A DNA stretch of 64,000 nucleotides, taken from NCBI GenBank assembly GCA_001464455.1, contig LNEI01000027.1:124001-188000 (forward strand). Direction: 5' to 3'. Positions 1 through 8,500 of the stretch are shown here, one piece after another. Below the pieces are notes generated by a model. It ran no database searches. It saw nothing but the letters and a program-made list of their open reading frames with translations, and was not told where the DNA came from. The stretch is from Acidobacteria bacterium Ga0077534. GTDB lineage: Bacteria; Acidobacteriota; Blastocatellia; Pyrinomonadales; Pyrinomonadaceae. The stretch's first letter is position 1, and each line of letters begins with the position of its first letter. A program made the translations under genes and the position numbers.

Positions 1-1
1 G

Positions 2-460
2 CTGCGAGGCATCGGCGAAGCGATGACCCCATTTTTACTGGATTCAAAGACTTTCCTTCGGTTTCGCATGCAGAGTACGCTCGCCGGGGCGAATCATCAC
101 TTGATAACAGACGACCGCATAGAATCGATCCGCCGCCCGCTCCACGCCGCAGACGGCCACCGCTCGGTCCTCGCCACATCGCGAAACTGGCACGCCGACC
201 GCCTCGAACAAGACGCGCACCTCATCAAACAGCCGACGCTGATAATCTGGGGCGACCAGGACACCGTCATCGATATCAAAAACGGCCACACGCTCCACCG
301 CGAGATCCTGAATTCCCGCTTCGTCATCTTCAAAGACTGCGGCCACGTCCCGCAGGAAGAAAGAAGCGAACTCTTCACCGAACTCGTCAGCGAATTCGCC
401 CATGACAAGAAAGGCAGGATCGAGGCAAGAGAAGGGGATGATGTGCGGTTGGAGATATGA
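2..460 (+). CDS. alpha/beta hydrolase, C-terminal part (5' end outside window)
   Basis: The frame is open to the window edge, so this is the C-terminal part of a longer protein. The end of an alpha/beta hydrolase is recognisable: PTLIIWGDQDTVI carries the acid residue of the catalytic triad, and DCGHVPQEE carries the catalytic histidine. The nucleophile Ser lies upstream of the window. The C-terminal tail after about residue 130 is charged and not conserved-looking. The next gene starts inside the stop codon (ATGA), which suggests translational coupling. Substrate cannot be inferred. Confidence 0.8.
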   Translation: MRGIGEAMTPFLLDSKTFLRFRMQSTLAGANHHLITDDRIESIRRPLHAADGHRSVLATSRNWHADRLEQDAHLIKQPTLIIWGDQDTVIDIKNGHTLHREILNSRFVIFKDCGHVPQEERSELFTELVSEFAHDKKGRIEAREGDDVRLEI

Positions 461-915
461 CTGATCAGATGCACATAGCCATACGGATTGTCGGAGGGTT
501 TGTTGGCATTACATACGCCGCCATCTTCTTTTTCCTTTCCATGATCTCCTTTGGCGGAGGTCATGGAACTGGGTTTTTCCTTTTGATGTGGTTGCCGTTC
601 CCATTTGGCCTACTGTTTTTTCCGGTGATAGCTGTTGTAGCAGCTGATTTGAGAACGAAACAGGCACGAATCTTGTTTTTAATTGTTCAAGGTGTCCATT
701 TCATTCTGGTTATGTGCGGATTTGCTCTCTACCTGCTTGGTAAAGGACAGAGTCTGTCGACCGTTTGGCCAATTGTTGGGGGCGAAATTTGCATTCTTTT
801 TGGGATGTATATTGTTGGTCAAATAGGGCTATGGTACACATTCGCGAAGTTTTATAACGGGGGCTTGAATAAACGTTTAAAATCTGCGAGCGGTTTTCTA
901 TCTATTGAATTGTGA
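457..915 (+). CDS. small four-helix membrane protein, unknown function
   Basis: A 152-residue hydrophobic protein with about four predicted membrane spans (roughly residues 9-28, 35-60, 70-92 and 102-128) and short loops. The ATG overlaps the stop of the preceding hydrolase in an ATGA arrangement, so the two are probably co-translated. I do not recognise a family. It is more AT-rich than the hydrolase, and a long inverted repeat follows it directly. Confidence 0.6.
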   Translation: MTDQMHIAIRIVGGFVGITYAAIFFFLSMISFGGGHGTGFFLLMWLPFPFGLLFFPVIAVVAADLRTKQARILFLIVQGVHFILVMCGFALYLLGKGQSLSTVWPIVGGEICILFGMYIVGQIGLWYTFAKFYNGGLNKRLKSASGFLSIEL

Positions 916-933
916 CCTTGGTTTCTGATTTCC

Positions 934-1152
934 GGTCGCTGAAGGCGACAAAGATAATAGCCTGGGGTGAAGCGAAGCTTTGCGAGCGTAACCCCAGGTA
1001 AATTAATGAAATGATCTTCCGACGCTGAAGGCGTCGAACAAAACGAGTGGAGGCGTTGCTCGCTTTCAGCGAGCGAATCTGGGCGTGATCCGAGTCCTGG
1101 GGTTCCGCAAAGCCTTCACCCCAGGCTATTATCTTAGTCGCCTTCAGCGACC
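934..1152. repeat. long inverted-repeat element
   Basis: The outer 16 bases (934-949 and 1137-1152) are perfect reverse complements containing GCTGAAGGCG. Complementarity continues inward with few mismatches for about 45 bases per side, through a GATAATAGCCTGGGGTGAAG block. An inner GAAGGCG/CGCTGAAGGCG repeat lies between. This fills the gap between two genes and resembles a non-autonomous palindromic element or a large transcribed hairpin. Confidence 0.7.
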
Positions 1153-1181
1153 GATAACCACAAGTCTATCTCCGAGAGCTG

Positions 1182-1943
1182 ATGGATAATCGCAAAAACT
1201 TCAAACTTTACGGCTCGGGGATATTTTCAACTATCGCGGTCAGCGAAGGCAGGCCTCTTCAATGGGAAAAGCACTGGAAACGGCTTCAGGCGAATGCTGC
1301 AACGGTCGGTATCGATATGCAGGCCTTCCAGCCTGACGCCGTACTCGCGAAACTCACCACGGCGATCAACGACAAAGGGTTGACCGATGGAAAAGCCCGG
1401 CTTACCTTTTACGATAACCGCGCCAGCGAGATCTGGCCGGACGATGCGGCGCCGGATGGTAGAACGGCTTTGGATATTCTGATCGGGGAACGCCGATCCT
1501 TGCCAAAAGACTTCCGGCTTTCCGTTTCTCCTTACCCGATCAATTCCCGCTCACCGCTCGTGGGGGTTAAATCCTGCAACTACCTCGAACCGATCCTGTC
1601 GCTCGAAGAAGCGAAGAAGCGCGGGTTTCATGAGTCGATAAGACTCAACGAACGCGGGCACGTGACGAGTGCTTGTATGGCGAATGTGTTTTGGGAAAAG
1701 GGCGGCGAGATATTTACGCCTGCCCTGTCGACCGGCTGCCTGGCGGGAACGACGCGGGAATATGTTCTCGAGAATATCGACTGCCGCGAGGTGGAGGCAG
1801 CGATCGGTGAGATCGAGTCGGCCGATGCGGTTTTTTTGACCTCGGCCGGGCTAGGCATAGTTCGCGTCGCTGAATTGAACTGCCGGAAACTGTCCGGACA
1901 ATCTCACCCGGTACTAGATCTCTGGCCGCCGAAGACGCTCTAG
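1182..1943 (+). CDS. class IV PLP-dependent aminotransferase / aminodeoxychorismate lyase-like
   Basis: The fold type IV pattern is visible. Lys130 in VGVKSCNYLEP is the likely PLP Schiff-base lysine, LNERGHVTSAC (about 155-165) supplies the conserved Glu, and the TGCLAGTTRE segment near residue 187 resembles the phosphate-binding loop. The 253-residue length and the N-terminal GSGIFSTIAV start resemble PabC (4-amino-4-deoxychorismate lyase, folate synthesis). Branched-chain or D-amino-acid aminotransferases share the fold, and no pabA/pabB neighbour is present to decide. A PabC-like role is therefore only the favoured guess. Confidence 0.8.
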   Translation: MDNRKNFKLYGSGIFSTIAVSEGRPLQWEKHWKRLQANAATVGIDMQAFQPDAVLAKLTTAINDKGLTDGKARLTFYDNRASEIWPDDAAPDGRTALDILIGERRSLPKDFRLSVSPYPINSRSPLVGVKSCNYLEPILSLEEAKKRGFHESIRLNERGHVTSACMANVFWEKGGEIFTPALSTGCLAGTTREYVLENIDCREVEAAIGEIESADAVFLTSAGLGIVRVAELNCRKLSGQSHPVLDLWPPKTL

Positions 1944-1981
1944 CGCTATCCATCAAAGCCACTACCAAGCGTCTCGTCGAC

Positions 1982-2010
1982 TTGACATTTGTGCAAATGT
2001 GTGCTATCCA
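1982..2010 (+). promoter_or_regulatory. sigma-70-like promoter with embedded operator palindrome
   Basis: TTGACA at 1982-1987, a 17-base spacer, and a weak -10 TATCCA at 2005-2010. Inside the promoter, ACATTTG (1985-1991) and CAAATGT (1994-2000) form a perfect palindrome with a 2-base centre. It overlaps the -35 and spacer, where a repressor would block polymerase. No plus-strand protein gene begins within the next 2.3 kb, so the product is probably an RNA. Confidence 0.5.
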
Positions 2011-2016
2011 TAAAAC

Positions 2017-2119
2017 ACGGCTGCATTAAAGAAGTGTAACCGCCGATCATCTAGCTTGATCTTTGACAACCGAAAAACGTCGTCGGAGGGCCCGCTGCCA
2101 CACGCGTGGCAATTTTTTT
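2017..2119 (+). ncRNA. candidate small RNA of about 100 nt
   Basis: The interval between the promoter at 1982-2010 and the intrinsic terminator at 2096-2119 would give a transcript of about 100 nt. It contains a small hairpin (GATCA / TGATC near 2045-2061) and then the terminator hairpin. I see no open reading frame with a ribosome binding site in it. It does not match an RNA family I can recognise by eye (not 6S, SRP, tmRNA or RNase P). The call rests only on promoter and terminator spacing. Confidence 0.35.
2096..2119 (+). terminator. intrinsic terminator of the candidate sRNA
   Basis: TGCCAC (2096-2101) and GTGGCA (2106-2111) form a 6-bp stem with a 4-base loop, followed by a run of seven T. 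Confidence 0.6.
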
Positions 2120-2174
2120 AAAAATTATGAAAAATGGACAACGATATTGCCGGAACTCATGTATTTGTAATAGT

Positions 2175-2246
2175 TTACAGCGTTCCACCTGGAGTGAAAC
2201 GGGGCTGAAACGGCGTGAAACGCCTGATACATAGAAAACGCTGTAA
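2175..2246. repeat. inverted repeat with 10-base arms
   Basis: TTACAGCGTT (2175-2184) and AACGCTGTAA (2237-2246) are perfect reverse complements. The 52 bases between them contain three GAAACG words (GTGAAACG, CTGAAACG, GTGAAACG). Function unknown. Confidence 0.55.
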
Positions 2247-2408
2247 GTGCATTAGATCACATAAACTTACAAGCATTTTTGCTCACTGCTCGTTCCACGG
2301 GAGTTTCTGAAAAATTGGGGATTTCAGTCGACGGACAGGTAGACGGCGAGCGCACGAAAACGAACGAGAGTTATCCCGTACGTTCGCGTAACCTGGAATT
2401 TTTGTGGA

Positions 2409-2603
2409 TTAGCCTGCGGTTTCGAAGAGGGCGAGGATCTGTTTGCCTTCGTTTGAACGCGGATCGATGGTGCGGAGGTGCTTTTGCCCCTGCATTTCCC
2501 AGATCGCGGTTACGTTCCCGTCCTTCTCAACCGCCTGATACGAAACATCTTCCGCATCGGCTGCTGCGGCCTCGGCCGCTGGCTGTACTGCTTCTTCTGA
2601 CAT
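2409..2603 (-). CDS. small hypothetical protein (64 aa)
   Basis: A small acidic protein with an Ala/Glu-rich N-terminus (about residues 1-20) and a compact beta-like part, VSYQAVEKDGNVTAIWEMQG, ending in a helix. AAGGAGA lies about 11 bases upstream of the ATG, which supports translation. The longer plus-strand frame across this region lacks such support. I do not recognise the family. It lies head to tail after no obvious partner, with the serine hydrolase gene downstream on the same strand. Confidence 0.6.
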   Translation of the reverse strand: MSEEAVQPAAEAAAADAEDVSYQAVEKDGNVTAIWEMQGQKHLRTIDPRSNEGKQILALFETAG

Positions 2604-2773
2604 TAAAAACTATCGTCTCCTTAGGTCTAAACAACTATTACTCTGATAATAGAAAGGAGATTCTTACATATCAGGGCTTAGCTTGTCGAGGATTGAGCCG
2701 ATACTTTGCAATTATCCGACTAGGCAGAGACGATGCCACCGAGATGCCGAACCTTGCGCGAAGGTGCGGTCTC

Positions 2774-4324
2774 CTACTTCACCCGCCTTGGATCCAGCTC
2801 ATAAAACCAAAAATCGTTATTCGGCTGGTCTATCTTCATTTGGTCGGGCTTGCCGTCTTTATCGAGGCTGAACGTGACGAAACCCCGTGGGAAGTTGTAT
2901 GCGACCGACGGACGCCATTTGATGCGGAACGTATCGTAATGCCAGTGCTCGAGATCCGCAACGAAGTTTGGCGAGGGCAGGAATTTCAGCACTAACCGTC
3001 CGTTCTCCTCGCTAACCGTCATGTTACCGTACATCTTGTCGGCATAGGTTCCTGAGTAACTCGCGAGCGGCAGCGAAGTTTTGGTGTTCGGAACTCGTTC
3101 GGCGTCGGATCTGGCATTTGCTTCATCCGCAGCCTTTTTCATCGCCGCTACCTGCGTTATCGCTTCCGCGTTCCAGTCCCGTTTTGGTGCGTCGGCAAAA
3201 ACGTCGCGCATCTTGTTCATCATTACGACGAAAGCGGGCGATTCGCTGTTGGTGAGGATAACGAAACCAACGTTTTTCTCGGGGATCAAGACAGTGTAAG
3301 AAAGCATTCCGTCGAGCCCGCCGCTGTGGTTTATGACCTTGACGCCGTAGTAATCGTAGACGAACCAGCCGCTCGCAACGCCCGAGAAGTGTCGCGTGGG
3401 ATTGCTTCGCGATGCCGCGAGCGATATCTGCTGTGAGAGATACGGCTGATGCAGATTCCAGGCCTGAGCCTCGCTAATTATCTGCTTTCCGTCAAATTTG
3501 CCACCTGCGAGCTGCAGCCGCAACCATTTCGATAGGTCGTTGACGGACGAGTTTAACGCGGCGGCAGCATAGGAACCATCGACATTTCCACGGTGTAACT
3601 TTCGCAGAGTTCCGCCCGATTCGTTGTGCGGCCAGGCGGCATTGTTTGGGAGATTGTTTACGGTGCACGAAGTTCGCGTCATGGCGAGCGGCGTGAGTAT
3701 GCGCTCTTTGACAAATGAACACCACGATCTAACCGAGGCTCTTTCGACGACCTTTCCGGCGGCGATGAACATAAGGTTCTGGTAACCGTAACGCGTGCGA
3801 AAACTAGAAACAGGCTTCAGGTGCTTAAGTCGCTGCAGGATCTCGTCGGGTGTGTAGGTTGTCTCATACCACAGCAGATCGCCGCTGAAAGTATCGAGGC
3901 CGACACGGTGCGTAACCAGATCGCGGATCGTCAATTCGCTCGTCACCCACGGGTCGTACATCTGAAACTCCGGCAGGTATTTCGAAACCTTGTCATCCCA
4001 GTCGAGCTTCTTTTCATCGACGAGGATCGCAAGGGCCGCCGTCGTGAACGCTTTCGAATTCGACGCGATCGCAAACACTGTATCTGCATCGACCGCGTCA
4101 GTCTTGCCTAACTCCCTGATGCCGTAGCCCTTCGCCGAGACAACCTTGTCATCCTTGACCACCGCGATCGCCATACCGGCTCCGGACTTTCCGGCCCATG
4201 TTTGAGTTACGGCATTCGCGTAATCATCGATCTCCTTTAGCTTTTCATCGACCGACGGTGCCTGGCCGAACGTAGGAAGAAAAAATACGAGACATACAAT
4301 TGAGATCCTGATCGTGTTTTTCAT
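2774..4324 (-). CDS. secreted beta-lactamase-family serine hydrolase
   Basis: A 516-residue protein with a signal peptide (residues 1-20, ending FLPTFGQ). The penicillin-binding/class C fold motifs are all present: SNSK at 88-91 (SxxK nucleophile and base), YQN at 181-183 (YxN), and HSGG near residue 333 (equivalent of KTG). The C-terminal hundred residues form a small beta domain of the DUF3471 kind (SGTYADKMYG onward). Such proteins are D-aminopeptidases, carboxypeptidases or esterases more often than true lactamases. The substrate is unknown. Three further members lie in this window. Confidence 0.88.
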   Translation of the reverse strand: MKNTIRISIVCLVFFLPTFGQAPSVDEKLKEIDDYANAVTQTWAGKSGAGMAIAVVKDDKVVSAKGYGIRELGKTDAVDADTVFAIASNSKAFTTAALAILVDEKKLDWDDKVSKYLPEFQMYDPWVTSELTIRDLVTHRVGLDTFSGDLLWYETTYTPDEILQRLKHLKPVSSFRTRYGYQNLMFIAAGKVVERASVRSWCSFVKERILTPLAMTRTSCTVNNLPNNAAWPHNESGGTLRKLHRGNVDGSYAAAALNSSVNDLSKWLRLQLAGGKFDGKQIISEAQAWNLHQPYLSQQISLAASRSNPTRHFSGVASGWFVYDYYGVKVINHSGGLDGMLSYTVLIPEKNVGFVILTNSESPAFVVMMNKMRDVFADAPKRDWNAEAITQVAAMKKAADEANARSDAERVPNTKTSLPLASYSGTYADKMYGNMTVSEENGRLVLKFLPSPNFVADLEHWHYDTFRIKWRPSVAYNFPRGFVTFSLDKDGKPDQMKIDQPNNDFWFYELDPRRVK

Positions 4325-4388
4325 AGGTTTTTCCTGAAGGAAAGAGTGTGCAAAAGGTAATTTTAGCGCAAAGTCAAGTTTCTCGTCG

Positions 4389-6230
4389 GTGACTGAGGTC
4401 TTTGCAACGGCGACGGATTCCTATATGCTTTTGCGCACGGTGACAGTCGACATTGCACTTACTTTAGGGCTTCTCATTGTGGCCATCGGCCTCTTCGCTC
4501 TCGAGCGCATACCGGTCGATATTATCGGCATTCTGCTGGTGATAACGATGGTAATGAGCGGCGTGCTGACCATTCAGGAAGGGCTTGCCGGGTTTGGAAA
4601 CGACATCATCATCACTATAGGCGGCCTTTTTATCCTCGTCGGAGGGCTGATCAAAACCGGCCTGATCGATAAGATCGGCCATCGGCTTCATAAGATCGCG
4701 GGCGACAATGAGTTTGTTCTGACGGCGCTGATAATGGGAGCTGCGGCTGTCTCTGCGTCCGTACTAAAGAATACGACCACGACGGCGATGTTTCTTCCGG
4801 TCGTCATCGGTATTGCGGCCAAAGCAAAGATACCGCCCTCGCGTCTGTTAATGCCTCTCGCATTCGGCGCGATCCTTGGCGGCAGCTGTACGCTGATCGG
4901 AACCTCAACGAACCTTGCCGTCAGCGGTGCTATTCAGCGCTACGGCATGGATGCGTTGTCGATGTTCGAGCTCACGCCGGTCGGCGTGGTGACCGTGGCG
5001 ATCGGCATGATCTACATGCTGTTTATCGGCCGCCGACTGCTTCCATCGCGCGGCGGCGAAGACTCGCTGACAGATCAGTACCAGATCCGCGAATACGTCT
5101 CGGAACTTATCGTACTTCCTGAATCGAGACTCGTCGGCAAGACGCTGAAAGAAGCGAACATCAGCAAAGAATTGGAACTGAATGTTCTCGGCATAGTCCG
5201 CACCGGCGAACGGATCAGTGCTCCCAGCCCCGATGAGCGAATACGGAGGCGCGATTCACTGATCGTCGAGGGCACGATGGCCGATATTCTTCGGATAAAA
5301 GAGGAAGCGGGACTCGAGATCAGACCGGATTTCTATCTCAATGACATGGACCTCGAAAGCGAAAGGGTCGAACTCTTCGAGATCATGGTCATGCGCGGCT
5401 CGAGATTTGTTGGCCGGACCCTAAAAGGGCTTGATTTTCGTAAAGTTCACGAACTGACAGTGCTCGCGATCAATCATCACGGCGAGACGTTCGTCAACAA
5501 ACTCGGTGACGTTCGAATGAAATTCGGTGACGTGCTGCTGGTCCAGGGCCCACGAGGAAGGGTCGAGGACCTCGTCGCTGATGAATCAGTTATCCTTCTC
5601 GAGGACGTTTCAGCTCGCGGAATGAGAACCGAAAAGCGGCACTGGGCAATCGCCGCATTCATTCTTTTCCTTTCGCTGTCTCTCTTTAAGATAGTAATCG
5701 GCTTCGATGTACCGCTGGCGATATGCGTGCTTTCAGGCGTGATGCTGTTGCTGGCGACGCGCACTGTTCGTTACAGCGAAATGTACTCGCTGATTGATTT
5801 TCGTCTGTTGGTTCTGATCGCCTGCATGATGAGCTTCGGCGTCGCGATGGAAAAAACCCACACTGACGTTTTCCTTTCGACCTATGTTCAGCAGTTCCTG
5901 GGGCAGTTTGGCCCGCTGGCGGTGCTTGGTGGTTTCTTCATTTTGACGGTTGCGCTGACACAGCCTATGTCCAACCAGGCAGCAGCACTTGTCGTCCTTC
6001 CAGTTGCGGTCAAGACTGCGATCGCCATGGGAGTTGATCCGCGAACATTTGCTGTCGGCATTACTTTCGCCGCGTCATTCTCATTCATTACACCGCTCGA
6101 ACCCGCATGTGTCCTGGTCTATACGCCAGGCCGCTACAAATTCATGGATTTTGTAAAGATAGGCTCCGTGCTTACGATCGCCGTCTTTGTCGTGAGCATG
6201 TGGTTGGTGCCGCTTTACTGGCCGTTCTAG
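4389..6230 (+). CDS. SLC13/DASS-type permease with two TrkA-C domains
   Basis: An inner-membrane transporter of 613 residues. The N-terminal half (about 15-210) and C-terminal part (about 415-610) are membrane-spanning. Each carries a re-entrant-loop signature (LKNTTTTAMFLPVV near 120-135, and TQPMSNQAAALVVLP near 520-535) typical of SLC13 / ArsB-NhaD carriers. Between them are two tandem RCK_C (TrkA-C) regulatory domains (about 225-300 and 308-392). Family members move dicarboxylates, sulfate or similar anions with Na+ or H+. The specific substrate is not inferable. The start is a GTG, and an ATG twelve codons in (4425) is an alternative. The stop codon shares CTAG with the stop of the convergent gene. 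Confidence 0.85.
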   Translation: MTEVFATATDSYMLLRTVTVDIALTLGLLIVAIGLFALERIPVDIIGILLVITMVMSGVLTIQEGLAGFGNDIIITIGGLFILVGGLIKTGLIDKIGHRLHKIAGDNEFVLTALIMGAAAVSASVLKNTTTTAMFLPVVIGIAAKAKIPPSRLLMPLAFGAILGGSCTLIGTSTNLAVSGAIQRYGMDALSMFELTPVGVVTVAIGMIYMLFIGRRLLPSRGGEDSLTDQYQIREYVSELIVLPESRLVGKTLKEANISKELELNVLGIVRTGERISAPSPDERIRRRDSLIVEGTMADILRIKEEAGLEIRPDFYLNDMDLESERVELFEIMVMRGSRFVGRTLKGLDFRKVHELTVLAINHHGETFVNKLGDVRMKFGDVLLVQGPRGRVEDLVADESVILLEDVSARGMRTEKRHWAIAAFILFLSLSLFKIVIGFDVPLAICVLSGVMLLLATRTVRYSEMYSLIDFRLLVLIACMMSFGVAMEKTHTDVFLSTYVQQFLGQFGPLAVLGGFFILTVALTQPMSNQAAALVVLPVAVKTAIAMGVDPRTFAVGITFAASFSFITPLEPACVLVYTPGRYKFMDFVKIGSVLTIAVFVVSMWLVPLYWPF

Positions 6231-8002
6231 ATCCGTTCGACGATCGAAAAGAGTCTCCATTCTCCCTCGATGTTTTCAAAAGTTCGGCGCCCGAATTCCT
6301 GAAACTCAATTCCGGATCCTGCGACCAGATCTTTGACCGTTCGCGAGACGAGAATGTTGCCGGTGGACAGCTCGGCCACTTCTTTTGCCAAATCAACGGC
6401 GAAACCGCTGTACCGGTCGCCCATTACATCACATTCGCCGGTGTGAAGGCCCGTCTTAACGTCGATGCCAATCCGTCGTGCAGATTGAGTGATGGCGATC
6501 GCACATCTGATCGCCCGGGCCGGCCCGTCAAAAGCTGCGAGCACTTTGCCGTTTCCGACGGAAAGTTCTTTTCCCTTGAAAACCTGCAGCTGCCTATGAA
6601 CAAACTCTCGCGCACGGGTCCGCAGGTCGGACCAACTGCGATCGCCGTGACGCAGGGCTTCGCCGTCGAGATCAGTGATTCGCAGGCTCATAACTGTCGC
6701 GAGAACGCGATCGTAGGTATCGCCGAACTGGACTCCCGCAACAAAGTCCTCTATCTCACGAACTACGGCTTCCTGATCTCCGACAAACGGCAGGTGATCG
6801 ATGCCATCGAGTTCAACATACTTGGAGCCTGGTATCTGCCTTGCCACAAACCGGCCCTCTTCCACCTTCAAACAGAGATCACCCGAACGATGGATAACAA
6901 GCGTCGGAACGCGGACCGATGGCAAAACACCGCGTACGTCGATCTCGGCGTTCATTTTTGTTAGTGCGACAGCGGCTCCAGGACTCGCACCCATTCGTAA
7001 ATAGGTCGCCCACCAATCGCGAAATTCTTCGTCCTCCGCCATCGATGGGGCTCGCTCGGCGATGCCGACCGGCTTTCCCCAGTCCCGCTTCATTAGTTCG
7101 AAAAAGGCTTCGCGTTGCTCCTCGGTCGGTGCCCATGGATAATCTTCGTCACGTATCCGCTTGGCGTACGTGCCGATCATCACCAGCCCGCTCGTACGTT
7201 CCGGATACGTCGCTGCAAAAAGAGCACACATAGGGCCGCCCTCAGAGACGCCGACCAGCACGGCACGCTCCGACCCGACCGCGTCCATTACCGCGTGAAC
7301 ATCCTCCATTCGCTGCTCGAGAGTTGGTAATTCCGACAACGGAACGCGATCCGACAGGCCGGTACCGCGTTTATCGAATAAGATCAACCTCGAAAACGAC
7401 GCCAGCCGCTCCAGAAACGACGCAAAAAGATGATGCTTCCAAAAATATTCGAGATGCGAGACCCAGCCCATGACAAAAACAATGTCGATCGGCCCATTGC
7501 CGACCACTTGATAGGCAATATTCACGTCGCCGTTTTGTACGTAGTGAGTCTCTGGCAGAGGCTTCGGATTTAACGGGCTTGATGTTGAGGTTTGGGTAGA
7601 ACGTTCAGACAAAGAACCATCGTCGACGAAGATGCGAGCCGTTGTTTTCTCGATAACCTCCGTTGTCACGGAACCGTCGACACTGCTGACCTCGGCGACG
7701 AACCGATAGCCGAACTTCGGCACAGTCTCGATGAACTTGCGATCAGAGCTCTCGCCCAACACCCGGCGGAGGTGGGAAATGTTCTGTGCAAGATTGTTCT
7801 CTTCGACAAAGCTGCCCTCCCAGACGTCTTTGAGCATTTTATCTTTGCTCAGAACGCGGCCTGAGTTCTCGACAAACATCACTAGTGTGTCGAAGACCTT
7901 AGGCGGAAGGGTCACGGGCGAATCTCCGTCAAACAGCAACCGTTCCGCAATATCAAGCCGGAACTGGGCGAAGCGATAGATTGTCGATCCGATCACGCTC
8001 AT
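6227..8002 (-). CDS. winged-helix / alpha-beta hydrolase / degenerate cyclase fusion protein
   Basis: Three modules in 591 residues. Residues 5-105 are an OmpR/PhoB-type winged helix ending in FIETVPKFGYRFV. Residues about 150-420 are an alpha/beta hydrolase with Ser253 (GVSEGG), Asp375 (SGDLC) and His403 (GIDHLPF). Residues about 430-591 align with class III nucleotide cyclases. The cyclase lacks both metal-binding aspartates: Arg441 stands where the first (FTD) is expected and Asn484 (SVGNG for TTGDG) replaces the second. The Asn/Arg of the usual NxAARV helix are also absent (VDLAKEVA). It is therefore probably a non-catalytic sensory or dimerisation domain attached to a DNA-binding hydrolase. 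The protein appears cytosolic, with no signal peptide. Confidence 0.85.
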   Translation of the reverse strand: MSVIGSTIYRFAQFRLDIAERLLFDGDSPVTLPPKVFDTLVMFVENSGRVLSKDKMLKDVWEGSFVEENNLAQNISHLRRVLGESSDRKFIETVPKFGYRFVAEVSSVDGSVTTEVIEKTTARIFVDDGSLSERSTQTSTSSPLNPKPLPETHYVQNGDVNIAYQVVGNGPIDIVFVMGWVSHLEYFWKHHLFASFLERLASFSRLILFDKRGTGLSDRVPLSELPTLEQRMEDVHAVMDAVGSERAVLVGVSEGGPMCALFAATYPERTSGLVMIGTYAKRIRDEDYPWAPTEEQREAFFELMKRDWGKPVGIAERAPSMAEDEEFRDWWATYLRMGASPGAAVALTKMNAEIDVRGVLPSVRVPTLVIHRSGDLCLKVEEGRFVARQIPGSKYVELDGIDHLPFVGDQEAVVREIEDFVAGVQFGDTYDRVLATVMSLRITDLDGEALRHGDRSWSDLRTRAREFVHRQLQVFKGKELSVGNGKVLAAFDGPARAIRCAIAITQSARRIGIDVKTGLHTGECDVMGDRYSGFAVDLAKEVAELSTGNILVSRTVKDLVAGSGIEFQEFGRRTFENIEGEWRLFSIVERI

Positions 8003-8191
8003 TAGCTGATGCTGAGTATCAGCGATTCTAGCGCAATCCGCTAACTGCGGACAGCAGAACTTTGTTACACCGGCCCATTCAGGCTGCCTTCAGAAAAACT
8101 TCAAAGCAAATTCAGGGAATCCTAAATATTTAAGAGCCTGTTTCGCCGCAAACTTGCAATGTATTAAAAACCCGGTCAAGAAACGGAGCAT

Positions 8192-8500
8192 ATGACAGCA
8201 CAGCGGCAGAGAGAGATGGTGATCGAGTACGAAAAGGTCCAGACCATTCGTAAACGCGCTAGAACGACACTTTCGACATGCGAGCACTGTTGTGACGAGA
8301 CGGATTCCATTTCGCTAGCTGAGGCGGCAGAGCTGTTTGAAACCGGACGTGAAGAACTGCTCCATTTTATCAGGGAAAACAACTGTCATTATCACGTCAA
8401 TGTCGACGCCAGAATGTATCTATGTGTGCGGTCGCTGCTCGATAAAATGCAGCAACTGATCAAAGTACGCCGTCTGCCGGCAAAGGGAGAAAAGCAATGA
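8192..8500 (+). CDS. small CxxC helix-turn-helix protein upstream of autotransporter-repeat gene
   Basis: A 102-residue protein with a Cys cluster (CEHCC near residue 30), then SLAEAAELFETGREELLHFI, which looks like an excisionase-type helix-turn-helix, and a second Cys in YLCVRSLL. I recall similar small proteins next to secreted-protein genes in Acidobacteriota, but have not checked this. The stop overlaps the ATG of the next gene (ATGA at 8497-8500), so the two are translationally coupled. A regulatory role for the downstream gene is an inference. Confidence 0.6.
   Translation: MTAQRQREMVIEYEKVQTIRKRARTTLSTCEHCCDETDSISLAEAAELFETGREELLHFIRENNCHYHVNVDARMYLCVRSLLDKMQQLIKVRRLPAKGEKQ

Larger units (their letters stand above)
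1944..2408. other. 465-bp intergenic region with promoter, candidate sRNA and inverted repeat
   Basis: No convincing protein gene lies here. It contains a sigma-70-like promoter with an operator palindrome (1982-2010), a short transcribed interval ending in an intrinsic terminator (2096-2119), and an inverted repeat at 2175-2246. From 2181 on there are several GTTCCAC / GTGAAACG words, which resemble the palindromes after the autotransporter gene near 13.5 kb. Confidence 0.6.

Noticed and set aside
2279-2995. 238-residue plus-strand frame
   Set aside because: Overlaps the antisense 64-residue gene and the end of the serine hydrolase gene, has no ribosome binding site, and its composition is Arg/Pro-rich as expected for an antisense shadow.
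6227-6720. Active adenylate cyclase
   Set aside because: Both metal-binding aspartates and the transition-state Asn/Arg are substituted.
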